Shown here: one piece after another, positions 25,082 through 33,413 of the stretch | Layout: each line of letters opens with the position of its first letter | Position numbering within the stretch: position 1 is the first letter of the stretch | From: Lachnospiraceae bacterium UBA7179 | GTDB lineage: Bacteria > Bacillota > Clostridia > Lachnospirales > Lachnospiraceae | Reading direction: 5' to 3' | Assembly (NCBI GenBank): GCA_002491195.1 | Contig: DKVL01000115.1 | Coordinates: 1-38,221 of the forward strand | Length of the DNA stretch: 38,221 nt | Notes under the pieces: generated by a model | What the model saw: the letters and a program-made list of their open reading frames with translations, nothing else | The model's database searches: none | What the model was told of the DNA's origin: nothing | Translations under genes and position numbers: made by a program

Positions 25082-25396
25082 GTGTTGATTGGAACCTGGA
25101 TGATGGCTATGTACGAGAGAATGCTAAATATCTACCGGGACAAAGAGCATAGGCCATACCGAATTAAGGCGGAGCGGTTTCGGCACCAATACCACAACGG
25201 TAAAGAGTGGGTATCAGAATGGCTTCCTTGGGACAGTCCGGAGATCACCCGATATTACCAGATCCTTCTCTCTCTTCGTCTCACTGGTGACGAGTATGGC
25301 AAGGAAGAGGATTATATGGGTTTAGATTTGGAGGCGGAACTCGTGAAACTGGACGACACTCTGGAATTTGAGATACTGTCACATGATGTGATTTGA
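25082..25396 (+). CDS. Hypothetical protein of the immunity island (about 100 aa)
   Basis: Not recognised. A soluble protein rich in aromatic and charged residues (RPYRIKAERFRHQYHNGKEW, ITRYYQILLSLRLTG). The frame opens with GTG (25082) directly after a stop codon. ATG codons at 25100 or 25109 are equally possible, and no convincing ribosome binding site supports any of them. It could be a genuine small immunity protein or the tail of a decayed one. Confidence 0.45.
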   Translation: MLIGTWMMAMYERMLNIYRDKEHRPYRIKAERFRHQYHNGKEWVSEWLPWDSPEITRYYQILLSLRLTGDEYGKEEDYMGLDLEAELVKLDDTLEFEILSHDVI

Positions 25397-25437
25397 TCCA
25401 ATTCAACTTGGTAAATTTCAACGTTTACGCAATGATG

Positions 25438-25526
25438 TACTGTCCTGGATTGAACACATGGAGAAAGAGAAGATGAGTCTGGCAGATGAATTTGAAGCAG
25501 CGATTGCAGGTATTCAAGGTTTGAAT
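25438..25526 (+). repeat. Direct repeat, copy 1 (89 bp)
   Basis: It is identical to 26352-26440 at 85 of 89 positions, with the same orientation and no gaps. It covers the ribosome binding site and first 18 codons of an SMI1/KNR4 gene. The two copies start 914 bp apart. Confidence 0.95.
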
Positions 25527-25670
25527 CTGCAACTAACAAACGATCATGTTTTTGGACAATATTGGGATGACCGATTTATAGGAAGAGGACAGCTATATGA
25601 TAGAGCGATTAACGAGGGAACAAATGACACAAAAATATCCGGATATGTGGTTGGGATTAAACAATATTAA
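25473..25670 (+). pseudogene. Truncated SMI1/KNR4 gene (N-terminal fragment)
   Basis: The first 18 residues (MSLADEFEAAIAGIQGLN) are the same, but for one change, as the intact SMI1/KNR4 protein encoded at 26387. After that the sequence is unrelated and stops at 65 residues, lacking the whole SUKH fold. It overlaps the start of the next small gene in another frame. It is best read as a gene start left behind by recombination in the direct repeat, though a short product could still be made because the ribosome binding region is intact. Confidence 0.7.
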
Positions 25671-25833
25671 ATATGCCAATGATGATGGAGTAACCCTGGA
25701 ATCAGCGGATGTCGTTTATACTGATAAAACGGAGGATGAATTATTTGAAATGCAGTTAGATGGCACAGACGGTATTATAAGCTGGTATACAAATGATAAC
25801 GGACTTCCACTGGGAGTAGCAGGAATATTATGA
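25597..25833 (+). CDS. Small protein coupled to a retropepsin-like protease (DUF5678-like)
   Basis: 78 residues. The sequence LTREQMTQKYPDMWLGLNNI...ESADVVYTDKTEDELFEMQL resembles the short DUF5678 proteins that accompany retropepsin-like genes in Firmicutes. The assignment is from memory of the pattern and is tentative. Its stop overlaps the ATG of the protease gene (ATGA, 25830-25833), so the two are translated together and probably act as a pair. AGAGGAC stands before the ATG. It could be the protease's substrate, inhibitor or folding partner. Confidence 0.65.
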   Translation: MIERLTREQMTQKYPDMWLGLNNIKYANDDGVTLESADVVYTDKTEDELFEMQLDGTDGIISWYTNDNGLPLGVAGIL

Positions 25834-26390
25834 TACAAATAACATTGCAATTGGATGATAAAGCAAGAAGACCAATCGCTAGTTTGACTTGGTTTCATGG
25901 GTGCCGTGCGCTGATCGATACTGGTGCGCTTTTTCCAGTATGGAATAAAAGTGAAGATATGCTTGTGAAAAGATTAGGAGCAGTACTCATAAAGAAGAAT
26001 GTAGTATTTGGTGGTTTTGGAGGAGAAACACAAGGCAATTTATACAAAGTTAATTTTGAATTGAATGGGTTATATTATCTTGATATGCCAATAATAGCAA
26101 GCAAATTGGCAAAAGCAAATTGGAGTATGATAATATCTGCAACGATGTTCGATGGTATGATGTATGAGATTGATACCGTTCATAAGAAATTGAATATCAA
26201 TATCAAAGATAACCAGCCAGTAAGGATATTGAGACTTTCTGAAGATACTGGTAGTATTTCTGTATATCTGGCTGGAACATATGCAGCAGAGGAAGATTAC
26301 AAAAAATTTTTCAGGTCTGATCTGACGATCAGCGGAACGGATGAGAAAAGTTACTGTCCTGGATGGAACACAGGGAGGAAGAGAAGATGA
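25830..26390 (+). CDS. Retropepsin-like aspartic protease
   Basis: 186 residues, single-domain, so an active enzyme would be a homodimer like viral retropepsins. The catalytic loop is ALIDTGALFPVW with Asp30-Thr31-Gly32-Ala33. A flap-like VVFGGFGGETQGNLYKV and a hydrophobic-hydrophobic-Gly-like strand near SMIISATMFDG follow. There is no signal peptide. Its last 13 codons lie inside direct-repeat copy 2, and its stop overlaps the ATG of the SMI1/KNR4 gene (ATGA). Together with the 78-aa gene it forms a cassette bounded by the repeats. Its target is unknown. Confidence 0.78.
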   Translation: MIQITLQLDDKARRPIASLTWFHGCRALIDTGALFPVWNKSEDMLVKRLGAVLIKKNVVFGGFGGETQGNLYKVNFELNGLYYLDMPIIASKLAKANWSMIISATMFDGMMYEIDTVHKKLNINIKDNQPVRILRLSEDTGSISVYLAGTYAAEEDYKKFFRSDLTISGTDEKSYCPGWNTGRKRR

Positions 26391-26440
26391 GTCTGGCAGA
26401 TGAATTTGAAACAGCGATTGCAGGTATTCAAGGTTTGAAT
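26352..26440 (+). repeat. Direct repeat, copy 2 (89 bp)
   Basis: The partner of 25438-25526, differing at four positions. It spans the end of the protease gene and the first codons of the intact SMI1/KNR4 gene. Confidence 0.95.
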
Positions 26441-26959
26441 CCCTGTTTTAATGCTCCGTTAGATGAGGGCGTATTGCATGAAATCGAAACAAAAACTGGT
26501 TTTCAATTGCCCGAGGAGTTTAAAAATTTATATCGATTGCATAATGGACAGGAGGACTGCTGTGATTCTTTGTTTGACTTTTTTAATCTCAATCCTGCCA
26601 GAGATATTTTGCGGACATGGGATGCATTGAAAACTGTGGAGCCGCAGTGTGAAGAGGATGGGATCAAAGCAGATCCTGACGAGGGGATCAAGGATAAATG
26701 GTGCAGTTCAAAATGGCTGCCATTTGCAAATACTGCAGACGGACATAGCATTTGTATTGATTATGATCCCGATGAAGGCGGAAAGGTTGGACAGATTGTC
26801 GTCTTTTGGTATAATGATGAGGAGCGGCCACTGATTGCTGATTCTTTTGATGATTTTTTGAAATCTTATTTGGAAAAATTAAAAGAGGGTGAATATATTT
26901 TTGATTCGGAAATCAGTGCGATCGTGAGAAAGGACGGTGAACCAATGTTTGGGTCCTGA
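26387..26959 (+). CDS. SMI1/KNR4 (SUKH) family immunity protein
   Basis: 190 residues with the SUKH pattern: LHEIETKTGFQLPEEFKNLYRLHNGQ (core shown in two parts: IETKTGFQLPEEF and KNLYRLHNGQ), WLPFANTADGHSICIDYDPD and GQIVVFWYNDEERPLIADSF. SUKH proteins are a major immunity superfamily against polymorphic nuclease toxins. The start at 26387 follows GGGAGG by 8 bases. The upstream ATG (26363) lies inside the protease gene and lacks a site. Its 5' part is duplicated at 25438. No cognate toxin is seen. Confidence 0.88.
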   Translation: MSLADEFETAIAGIQGLNPCFNAPLDEGVLHEIETKTGFQLPEEFKNLYRLHNGQEDCCDSLFDFFNLNPARDILRTWDALKTVEPQCEEDGIKADPDEGIKDKWCSSKWLPFANTADGHSICIDYDPDEGGKVGQIVVFWYNDEERPLIADSFDDFLKSYLEKLKEGEYIFDSEISAIVRKDGEPMFGS

Positions 26960-27095
26960 TATGTTATCCATTCTGTTATTTCATTATTTCGCAATAACAG
27001 GTTGCCGGAATGGGTTGATTTTTATGAAAAAGTAATAGTAAATCTAAACGCAGAGTAATGGTCTGATCACAAAATAATATGTATTGATATATAAA

Positions 27096-27126
27096 TGACA
27101 ATCAGCAGAATGGAGGAATAAAATGA
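27096..27126 (+). repeat. Short direct repeat, copy 1 (start region of 134-aa gene)
   Basis: TGACA followed by ATCAGCAGAATGGAGGA and AAAATGA is nearly identical to 27597-27628 in front of asd (about 29 of 32 positions). It covers the ribosome binding site and start codon of the gene. Confidence 0.75.
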
Positions 27127-27527
27127 CAGAGCGGGAATTTAAGACAAAGGCAACAGAATTAATCAAGTTGATGATCAATACGATCGCTGACAAGGAATAC
27201 ACAAAGCTTGTGTTGAGCATTCCGCCTAAGTCTTCCTGGGCTGACTGGAATGATACAGAACCGACACCGGAAAACGGTTGTCTGGGATTTGGACAATGGC
27301 TGGATGAGCAGTTAGCCATGTGGGAAGAATCCTGTGATGAGAAATTTGTGGTGGATCATTTTGAAGAATCCTGTTTATTAGGGGAGATCGAACTTGAAAA
27401 TGACAATACTTCTTTTGTAACATATTGTCCGACAAATGCAGGGGAAGAACTGGACTTTTGTTTTGAAATAGAATTTAAGGTGGAAGAAGACGGACAGATT
27501 ACTGCAGTATTTGATGTAAATGTCTGA
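27123..27527 (+). CDS. Hypothetical acidic protein, probable immunity protein (134 aa)
   Basis: Family not recognised. The protein is acidic and soluble, with a helical N-terminus (EFKTKATELIKLMINTIADK), a central WLDEQLAMWEESCDEKFVVD and a beta-rich C-terminus. TGGAGGAATAAA precedes the ATG. Small size, acidity and position at the end of an island with Imm26 and SMI1/KNR4 genes suggest an immunity role, which is inference by neighbourhood. Its start region matches that of asd, as if it was spliced in front of asd at that point. Confidence 0.65.
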   Translation: MTEREFKTKATELIKLMINTIADKEYTKLVLSIPPKSSWADWNDTEPTPENGCLGFGQWLDEQLAMWEESCDEKFVVDHFEESCLLGEIELENDNTSFVTYCPTNAGEELDFCFEIEFKVEEDGQITAVFDVNV

Positions 27528-27596
27528 TTTGATATTTTTATGAATCAGATACATTGATGATAAAAGACATAGGAAAATTTAATTGTGCTGATATGG

Positions 27597-27628
27597 TGAC
27601 AGATCAGCGGAATGGAGGAGAAAAATGA
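27597..27628 (+). repeat. Short direct repeat, copy 2 (start region of asd)
   Basis: The counterpart of 27096-27126. The shared part includes ATCAGCGGAATGGAGGA and the asd start codon. Confidence 0.75.
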
Positions 27629-28710
27629 GTGAAAAATTAAAGGTAGGTATTCTTGGCGGTACTGGTATGGTGGGGCAGAGATTTATTGCGCTGTTGGAGA
27701 ATCATCCGTGGTTTGAGGTGACGACAATCGCTGCAAGCCCGCGTTCTGCGGGAAAAACTTATGTAGATGCAGTCGGCGACAGATGGAAAATGACAACTCC
27801 GATGCCTGAGGCTGTAAAAAATATCGTAGTCATGAATGTCAATGAAGTTGAGAAAGTAGCTTCTGAAGTCGATTTTGTTTTCTCGGCAGTAGATATGACA
27901 AAAGATGAGATCAAGAAGATCGAGGAGGACTATGCAAAGACGGAAACACCTGTTGTCAGCAACAATTCTGCCCACAGATGGACACCGGATGTGCCGATGG
28001 TCGTACCCGAGATTAATCCTGAACATATGAAGGTGATCGACTTCCAGAGAAAGCGTCTTGGCACGACAAGAGGGTTTGTGGCAGTAAAACCCAACTGTTC
28101 GATCCAGAGCTATGCTCCAGTTCTGACTGCATGGAAGGAATTTGAGCCGTATGAGGTCGTTGCGACGACTTACCAGGCAATCTCAGGCGCAGGAAAGACC
28201 TTTAAGGATTGGCCAGAGATGGAAGGGAATATCATTCCTTATATCGGCGGCGAGGAGGAGAAGAGTGAGAAAGAACCTCTTAGGATCTGGGGTGAGATTA
28301 AGGACGGCGTCATTGTGCCGGCGACATCTCCTGTGATCACATGCCAGTGTATCCGTGTACCAGTATTAAATGGCCACACTGCTGCCGTATTCGTAAAGTT
28401 CAGAAAGCATCCCACAAAGGAGCAGTTGATTGAAAAATTAGTAAACTTCAAGGGTGTTCCGCAGGAGTTAGGACTTCCGAGTGCACCAAAGCAGTTTATC
28501 CAGTATCTCGAGGAAGATAACAGGCCCCAGGTAAGTCTTGATGTTGATTATGAGAACGGCATGGGGATCTCTGTGGGGCGTCTCCGCGAGGACACCGTAT
28601 ATGACTGGAAGTTTGTGGGACTCTCACACAATACAGTGCGCGGTGCTGCAGGCGGCGCGGTGCTCTGCGCAGAGCTTCTCAAGGCACAGGGATATATCAC
28701 GAAAAAATAA
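27625..28710 (+). CDS. asd: Aspartate-semialdehyde dehydrogenase
   Basis: 361 residues, the longer ASADH type also found in archaea and fungi. It reduces aspartyl phosphate to the semialdehyde, feeding lysine/diaminopimelate, threonine and methionine synthesis. The NADP-binding start KVGILGGTGMVGQRF, the catalytic Cys158 in VKPNCSIQ, the phosphate-binding SGAGKTF and the C-terminal SHNTVRGAAGG are all present. AATGGAGG lies before the ATG. No dapA or lysC is adjacent. Confidence 0.97.
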   Translation: MSEKLKVGILGGTGMVGQRFIALLENHPWFEVTTIAASPRSAGKTYVDAVGDRWKMTTPMPEAVKNIVVMNVNEVEKVASEVDFVFSAVDMTKDEIKKIEEDYAKTETPVVSNNSAHRWTPDVPMVVPEINPEHMKVIDFQRKRLGTTRGFVAVKPNCSIQSYAPVLTAWKEFEPYEVVATTYQAISGAGKTFKDWPEMEGNIIPYIGGEEEKSEKEPLRIWGEIKDGVIVPATSPVITCQCIRVPVLNGHTAAVFVKFRKHPTKEQLIEKLVNFKGVPQELGLPSAPKQFIQYLEEDNRPQVSLDVDYENGMGISVGRLREDTVYDWKFVGLSHNTVRGAAGGAVLCAELLKAQGYITKK

Positions 28711-28738
28711 ATTGGGATATCTGATTGGAATATTTGTT

Positions 28739-28767
28739 AGAAAGAGCGGTATTTTGCTGCTCTTTCT
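28739..28767 (+). terminator. Terminator of asd
   Basis: AGAAAGAGC pairs with GCTCTTTCT around an 11-base T-rich loop, 29 bases after the stop. The T-tract is short. Confidence 0.6.
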
Positions 28768-28842
28768 GACATATTGGCTTGACTCAGGGCACTATTGAAG
28801 CAGTGCGGAGACGCTGGATATGGATGGTATAGGAGATAAATT

Positions 28843-29661
28843 ATGAAGCAAAAAGTATTCCTGATCGGTGGAACTGGTCTTGTGGGAAGAGCCATAAAGA
28901 ACAGTTTATCACAGAATTATCAGGTAGTGATCACTGCCGGACACCATGAAGTAAAGGACGGCTATCAGCTGCGGGCAGAAGATACAGACTATTTACTGAA
29001 ACTATTGGAGAAAGAGAACCCGGAAATCGTGATATCTTCTATACGCGGAGACTTTCAGGCACAATACAGGTTCCATGAAATACTGGCGGACTGGCTGAGC
29101 GGGAAAAATAAAAGGCTTCTTTTTATTTCTACAGCGAATGTATTTGACGGGGATATGTCCCAGCCATGGACGGAGGACGCCCGGCCGGTTCCGGATTCCG
29201 ATTATGGAAAATACAAAAGAGACTGTGAAGCGATGCTGATGGACAAGTTGCCTGCATGGCTGATCATTTTCCGCATTCCCTCTGTGTGGGCACCGGATTG
29301 TCCACGGATACAGATGCTGCGCGAATACAGCGCTAGCAGGAAACCGCTCGATACATATCCAAATGACTATGTAAATGTGACACTGGCAGATCAGGTTGGC
29401 GTGTATGCGGAATACGTTCTGACACATGATTTAAAAGGCATTTTTCATATTGGAAGCACTGACATCGTGGATTATTTTGAATTTCAGAAAATGGTCTGTG
29501 ACCTGCTGAAAATCCCATATCCAGCGTTTGCACCAGAGCATATCCCGGAAAGAGTATATCAGGCAGTCGTACCCGGGAGAAAAGAGATTCCTGACACGCT
29601 TCAGTTGACTGTCTCAAAGGTATTGGAGGCTTTGCATAAAGGCGCTGAAATTTTAGCATAG
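28843..29661 (+). CDS. Extended SDR / RmlD-like NAD(P)-dependent sugar reductase
   Basis: 272 residues. The Rossmann start is VFLIGGTGLVGRAI (GxxGxxG), the catalytic pair is YGKYK (Tyr121, Lys125), the strand ISTANVFDG supplies the upstream Thr/Ser, and FRIPSVWAP and YVNVTLADQVG mark substrate-side loops. The layout fits RmlD/dTDP-4-dehydrorhamnose reductase-like enzymes. The usual rhamnose genes are absent, so the substrate is open. The topoisomerase gene begins 20 bases later, so the two are probably cotranscribed. Confidence 0.82.
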   Translation: MKQKVFLIGGTGLVGRAIKNSLSQNYQVVITAGHHEVKDGYQLRAEDTDYLLKLLEKENPEIVISSIRGDFQAQYRFHEILADWLSGKNKRLLFISTANVFDGDMSQPWTEDARPVPDSDYGKYKRDCEAMLMDKLPAWLIIFRIPSVWAPDCPRIQMLREYSASRKPLDTYPNDYVNVTLADQVGVYAEYVLTHDLKGIFHIGSTDIVDYFEFQKMVCDLLKIPYPAFAPEHIPERVYQAVVPGRKEIPDTLQLTVSKVLEALHKGAEILA

Positions 29662-29681
29662 AAAGAACGGGAGAAGAGAAT

Positions 29682-32600
29682 TTGGGAAAGAAGCTGATCA
29701 TAACTGAGAAACCATCTGTAGCACAGGACTACGCAAAGGTCTTTCAGGTATCAGGAAAACAGAATGGATATATCGAAAATAACACATTCGTCATAACGTG
29801 GTGCGTCGGCCATCTGGTGGAGATGGTCTATCCGGAGGAGTATGATATCCGCTACAAAAAGTGGGTGCTTCAGGACCTGCCATTTCTGCCGGAAAAATAT
29901 AAATACGGTGTCATCAAGAATGTCAAACAACAGTACGACATCGTACACGCACTGCTGCAGCGGGAGGACATCGACACTGTATATTGGGCGGGTGACTCCG
30001 GAAAAGAGGGACAGACCATCGAGGAAAATATCCGCAATTTCGGCGGTGTCCGCAAAGGAATGCAGGAACTTCGTGTGTGGATCGACTCCCAGACCGAGGA
30101 GGAGATCAAGCGAGGCGTGGCGCATGCCAAACCGATGTCAGCGTATGCAAATCTCGGTAAATCCGGCATCATGCGCTCGATCGAGGACTACGCCATGGGC
30201 ATCAATTTCTCACGTGTCATGTCTGTAAAATACGGAAAACTCCTCAACGATGCAGCGGCGACGAAAGGTTACACCGCAATTGCGGTGGGCAGAGTCATGA
30301 CCTGTGTGCTTGGCATGGTTGTCAACAGGGAACGGGAGATCCGAAATTTTAAAGAGACCTCCTTTTACAGGGTTGTCGGGGATTTCACCGATGCCAATAT
30401 CGAGGCAGAGTGGAAGGCTGTAGAGGGTTCCGATTATTTTGAATCCCCAAAGCTCTATAAAGAAAACGGTTTTCAGAAAAAAGAAGATGCAGAGACACTG
30501 ATCGCTTCCCTTGAGGGAAAGGAAGCAATGATCAAGACGCTGGAAAAGGGCATTTCCAAGAAGAAAGCACCATTGCTCTTTAATCTGGCGGAACTGCAGG
30601 CAGAATGCTCCAAACGGTTTAAGATCAGCCCTGACCAGACACTGCAGGTTGCACAGGATCTGTATGAGAAAAAACTCACGACGTATCCCCGAACAGACGC
30701 AAGAGTACTGACAACAGCCGTTGCAAAAGAAATCAATAAAAACCTGAACGGATTAAGGGGATACACGCCAACGCAGAGTTTTACCGACAATATTTTGACG
30801 AACAAGCTCTATGCAAACATCGCAAAGACGCAATATACAGATGACAGCAAAGTCACGGATCACTATGCCATCATACCGACCGGGCAGCTGACGGAGCTCG
30901 GAACATTAACACCATTGCAAAGCAAAGTGTTTGCGCTGATCGTGCGGCGGTTCCTGAGCATCTTTTATCCGCCGGCGGAATACCGGACATTAAAGTTGGT
31001 GATCGGCATTGAAAAAGAGTCCTTATTTGCCTCTGCAAAAGTGTTAAAGACACTCGGATTTCTCGAGGTGATGGGTAAAACGCTCGACGATGCCGACGAG
31101 GACGAAGGTGGTGCGGATACACAAAACGGTACCAGCACATCTGCGCAGTTCGAGGCAAAGAAAGATTCAGATGGTTCTTCTTCGGAGTCTTCCACTAAGG
31201 AGAAGAAACAAAATCCCAAAAAGCTTCTCGCCTTGGCAGATACCTTAAAACAAGGCGATGTGATTGCAGTCAATGGCTTCGAGGTTCGGGACAGCAAAAC
31301 ATCGCCGCCCAAGCGATACACCTCCGGTTCGATGATCCTTGCCATGGAAAACGCAGGACAGCTCATTGAGGACGAAGAACTGCGCGCCCAGATCAAAGGT
31401 TCCGGTATCGGTACAAGCGCAACGCGCGCAGAGATCATCAAAAAACTGATTCGTATCGGTTATCTGAATCTCAACTCAAAGACGCAGGTCATCACACCGC
31501 AGAATTTTGGCGAAATGGTATACGAGGTCGTAGCAATGACTGTTCCAGCGCTGTTAAATCCCAAGATGACCGCCTCATGGGAAAAAGGACTTGACGGCAT
31601 CACAAATGGAACCGTTGATGTGAATGATTACCGTGCAAAGCTCGAGGACTTTATCCGCAGGGAAACCATACAGATCCGCGACAAAGACCTGACAAACCAG
31701 CTTGCAGCACAGATCAGCCAGTTTACCGGAAAAGGCGCGAAGGGGCTGGGTGCGCGCAGAAAAATTGGTGTCCAATGTCCTGTATGCGGCGGTGATATCA
31801 TCACAACTCCATTTGGCTATGGATGTGCCAATTACCAGAAAGACGGCAGTGGCTGTAATTTCGTCATTGGCGCGATCGCGGGGAGAAGTCTGTCTGATGA
31901 GGAATGCATTTCGCTCATGAAAGAAGGCAGAACAGGAGTTTTGAGCGGATTCGAGTCCAAGAAAAAGAAAAAATTTGACGCCTGTCTGGTGTTACATAAA
32001 AATGAAGACGGAAAAGTGGAGATTCAATTTGACTTTTCGCAGATTCAGCCGCAGGTGCTTGAGGGCGTTGTGTGTCCAGACTGCGGCGGGGCGCTAATGA
32101 TCAGAAATTTTGGATATGGCTGTGCGAACTACAATCCGCAGGAGCCTTCCAGCTGCAAGTTTGCGATCGGCAAGATCGCCGACAAAGAATTAAGTCCTGC
32201 GCAGGTAACGGAACTGCTGACGAATGGAATCACCCAGACAATCAGAGGATTTAAGAGCAAGAATGGCAAGAAGTTCGATGCCTGCCTGACGCTGGAAAAG
32301 GATGCGGAAGGGAAACATACGGTCACCTTTAATTTTGATAACGTGGAAGCAAAAAAAATCAAGGATGTGGTCTGCCCGCTGTGCGGTGGTGAGATCATCC
32401 AGACATCGTTTGGCTATGGCTGTGCCAATTACGATAGGGCAGATGAGAGCAGCTGCAGGTTCTCGATTGGAAAGATGGCCGGAAAGGACATTTCAGAAGC
32501 ACAGATCAAAGAGCTGTTGACAAACGGAAAAACTTCAACCATACGTGGCTTCAAGTCTAAGGCAGGCAAAAAATTTGATGCCCGCGTAACGTTCAGTCGG

Positions 32601-33377
32601 GATGACGAGGGCAAAATCACTGGTTTAAAATTTGACTTTGATGATGTTGAGCAGCAAAAGCTCAAGGATGCCAACTGTCCGCTGTGCGGCGGCGAGATCG
32701 TCAAAACAATGTTCGGTTACGGCTGTTCTAACTATAACAAAGAAGATGTGGAGCATAGCTGCCGCTTTGCGATTCATAATAAAATCGCAGGATTAAAAAT
32801 CAGTGACAGCATCGTTAAGCAGCTGCTTACGCAAAAAAAGACCGATGTGATCCAGGGCTTTCTGGCAAAAAGCGGCGCCAGGTTTGACGCACCGTTGAAG
32901 CTCACGGCTGACGGTCAGGTCGTCTTTGATTTTCCAGACAGACCAGCGCCGACAGAGACGAAACTTGCATGTCCAAGGTGCAATGCGCATAAACTGAAAA
33001 AGAGCCAGTGGTATTATGAGTGTGAATGCGGCTTTAAAATCGGCCATACCGTGGCGCAGGTTCTTATTTCAGAGGAACAGATGCAGGAACTTTTCACAAC
33101 AGGAAAGACTGCTGAAAAAGTGTCTGGATTTGTGTCAAAAGCGGGGAATTCGTTTGATGCATATTTAAAATACGCGGATGAAAAGATACAGTTTGATTTC
33201 GAAAACCGTCAAGGTGGATCAGCTGCGGAAAAACAAACTCAGACACCGCAGCCATGGCTGGAGGCTGAGACTGCCACAGACGAATATTGGGAATCCCTGC
33301 TGGCAGCGGCCGCGGAAGAACCCGCAGCAGAAGACAGCATGGATATGCTTCCGATGCCAGAAACACCAATCGCGTGA
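29682..33377 (+). CDS. topB: Type IA DNA topoisomerase III with five C-terminal zinc repeats
   Basis: 1231 residues. It relaxes or decatenates DNA by transient single-strand cleavage. The TOPRIM domain begins KLIITEKPSVAQDYAKVF with the conserved Glu. The second acidic motif is WAGDSGKEGQ: Asp105 and Glu109 are kept, but the middle Asp of the usual DxDxE is Gly107. The nucleophile is Tyr335 in TYPRTDAR. From residue 699 on there are five repeats of about 100 residues, each opening with a Cys4 motif (Cys at 699, 798, 898, 999, 1097) and most continuing with a GFKSKxGKKFDA segment, as in the topoisomerase C-terminal repeat. The start is TTG at 29682 behind GGGAG. A Ser/Lys-rich insertion lies at about 480-510. 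Confidence 0.93.
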   Translation: MGKKLIITEKPSVAQDYAKVFQVSGKQNGYIENNTFVITWCVGHLVEMVYPEEYDIRYKKWVLQDLPFLPEKYKYGVIKNVKQQYDIVHALLQREDIDTVYWAGDSGKEGQTIEENIRNFGGVRKGMQELRVWIDSQTEEEIKRGVAHAKPMSAYANLGKSGIMRSIEDYAMGINFSRVMSVKYGKLLNDAAATKGYTAIAVGRVMTCVLGMVVNREREIRNFKETSFYRVVGDFTDANIEAEWKAVEGSDYFESPKLYKENGFQKKEDAETLIASLEGKEAMIKTLEKGISKKKAPLLFNLAELQAECSKRFKISPDQTLQVAQDLYEKKLTTYPRTDARVLTTAVAKEINKNLNGLRGYTPTQSFTDNILTNKLYANIAKTQYTDDSKVTDHYAIIPTGQLTELGTLTPLQSKVFALIVRRFLSIFYPPAEYRTLKLVIGIEKESLFASAKVLKTLGFLEVMGKTLDDADEDEGGADTQNGTSTSAQFEAKKDSDGSSSESSTKEKKQNPKKLLALADTLKQGDVIAVNGFEVRDSKTSPPKRYTSGSMILAMENAGQLIEDEELRAQIKGSGIGTSATRAEIIKKLIRIGYLNLNSKTQVITPQNFGEMVYEVVAMTVPALLNPKMTASWEKGLDGITNGTVDVNDYRAKLEDFIRRETIQIRDKDLTNQLAAQISQFTGKGAKGLGARRKIGVQCPVCGGDIITTPFGYGCANYQKDGSGCNFVIGAIAGRSLSDEECISLMKEGRTGVLSGFESKKKKKFDACLVLHKNEDGKVEIQFDFSQIQPQVLEGVVCPDCGGALMIRNFGYGCANYNPQEPSSCKFAIGKIADKELSPAQVTELLTNGITQTIRGFKSKNGKKFDACLTLEKDAEGKHTVTFNFDNVEAKKIKDVVCPLCGGEIIQTSFGYGCANYDRADESSCRFSIGKMAGKDISEAQIKELLTNGKTSTIRGFKSKAGKKFDARVTFSRDDEGKITGLKFDFDDVEQQKLKDANCPLCGGEIVKTMFGYGCSNYNKEDVEHSCRFAIHNKIAGLKISDSIVKQLLTQKKTDVIQGFLAKSGARFDAPLKLTADGQVVFDFPDRPAPTETKLACPRCNAHKLKKSQWYYECECGFKIGHTVAQVLISEEQMQELFTTGKTAEKVSGFVSKAGNSFDAYLKYADEKIQFDFENRQGGSAAEKQTQTPQPWLEAETATDEYWESLLAAAAEEPAAEDSMDMLPMPETPIA

Positions 33378-33413
33378 AACGATAGAGAAAACAATAAAAA
33401 TGGAGGAATAGAG

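Noticed and set aside
24522..27620. Insertion sequence as carrier of the immunity island
   Set aside because: No transposase frame or terminal inverted repeats were found. The direct repeats coincide with gene starts and fit homologous recombination better.
29682..33377. Topoisomerase III as a marker of an integrative conjugative element
   Set aside because: No relaxase, VirB4/VirD4, integrase or other conjugation gene occurs nearby, and the neighbours are housekeeping genes.
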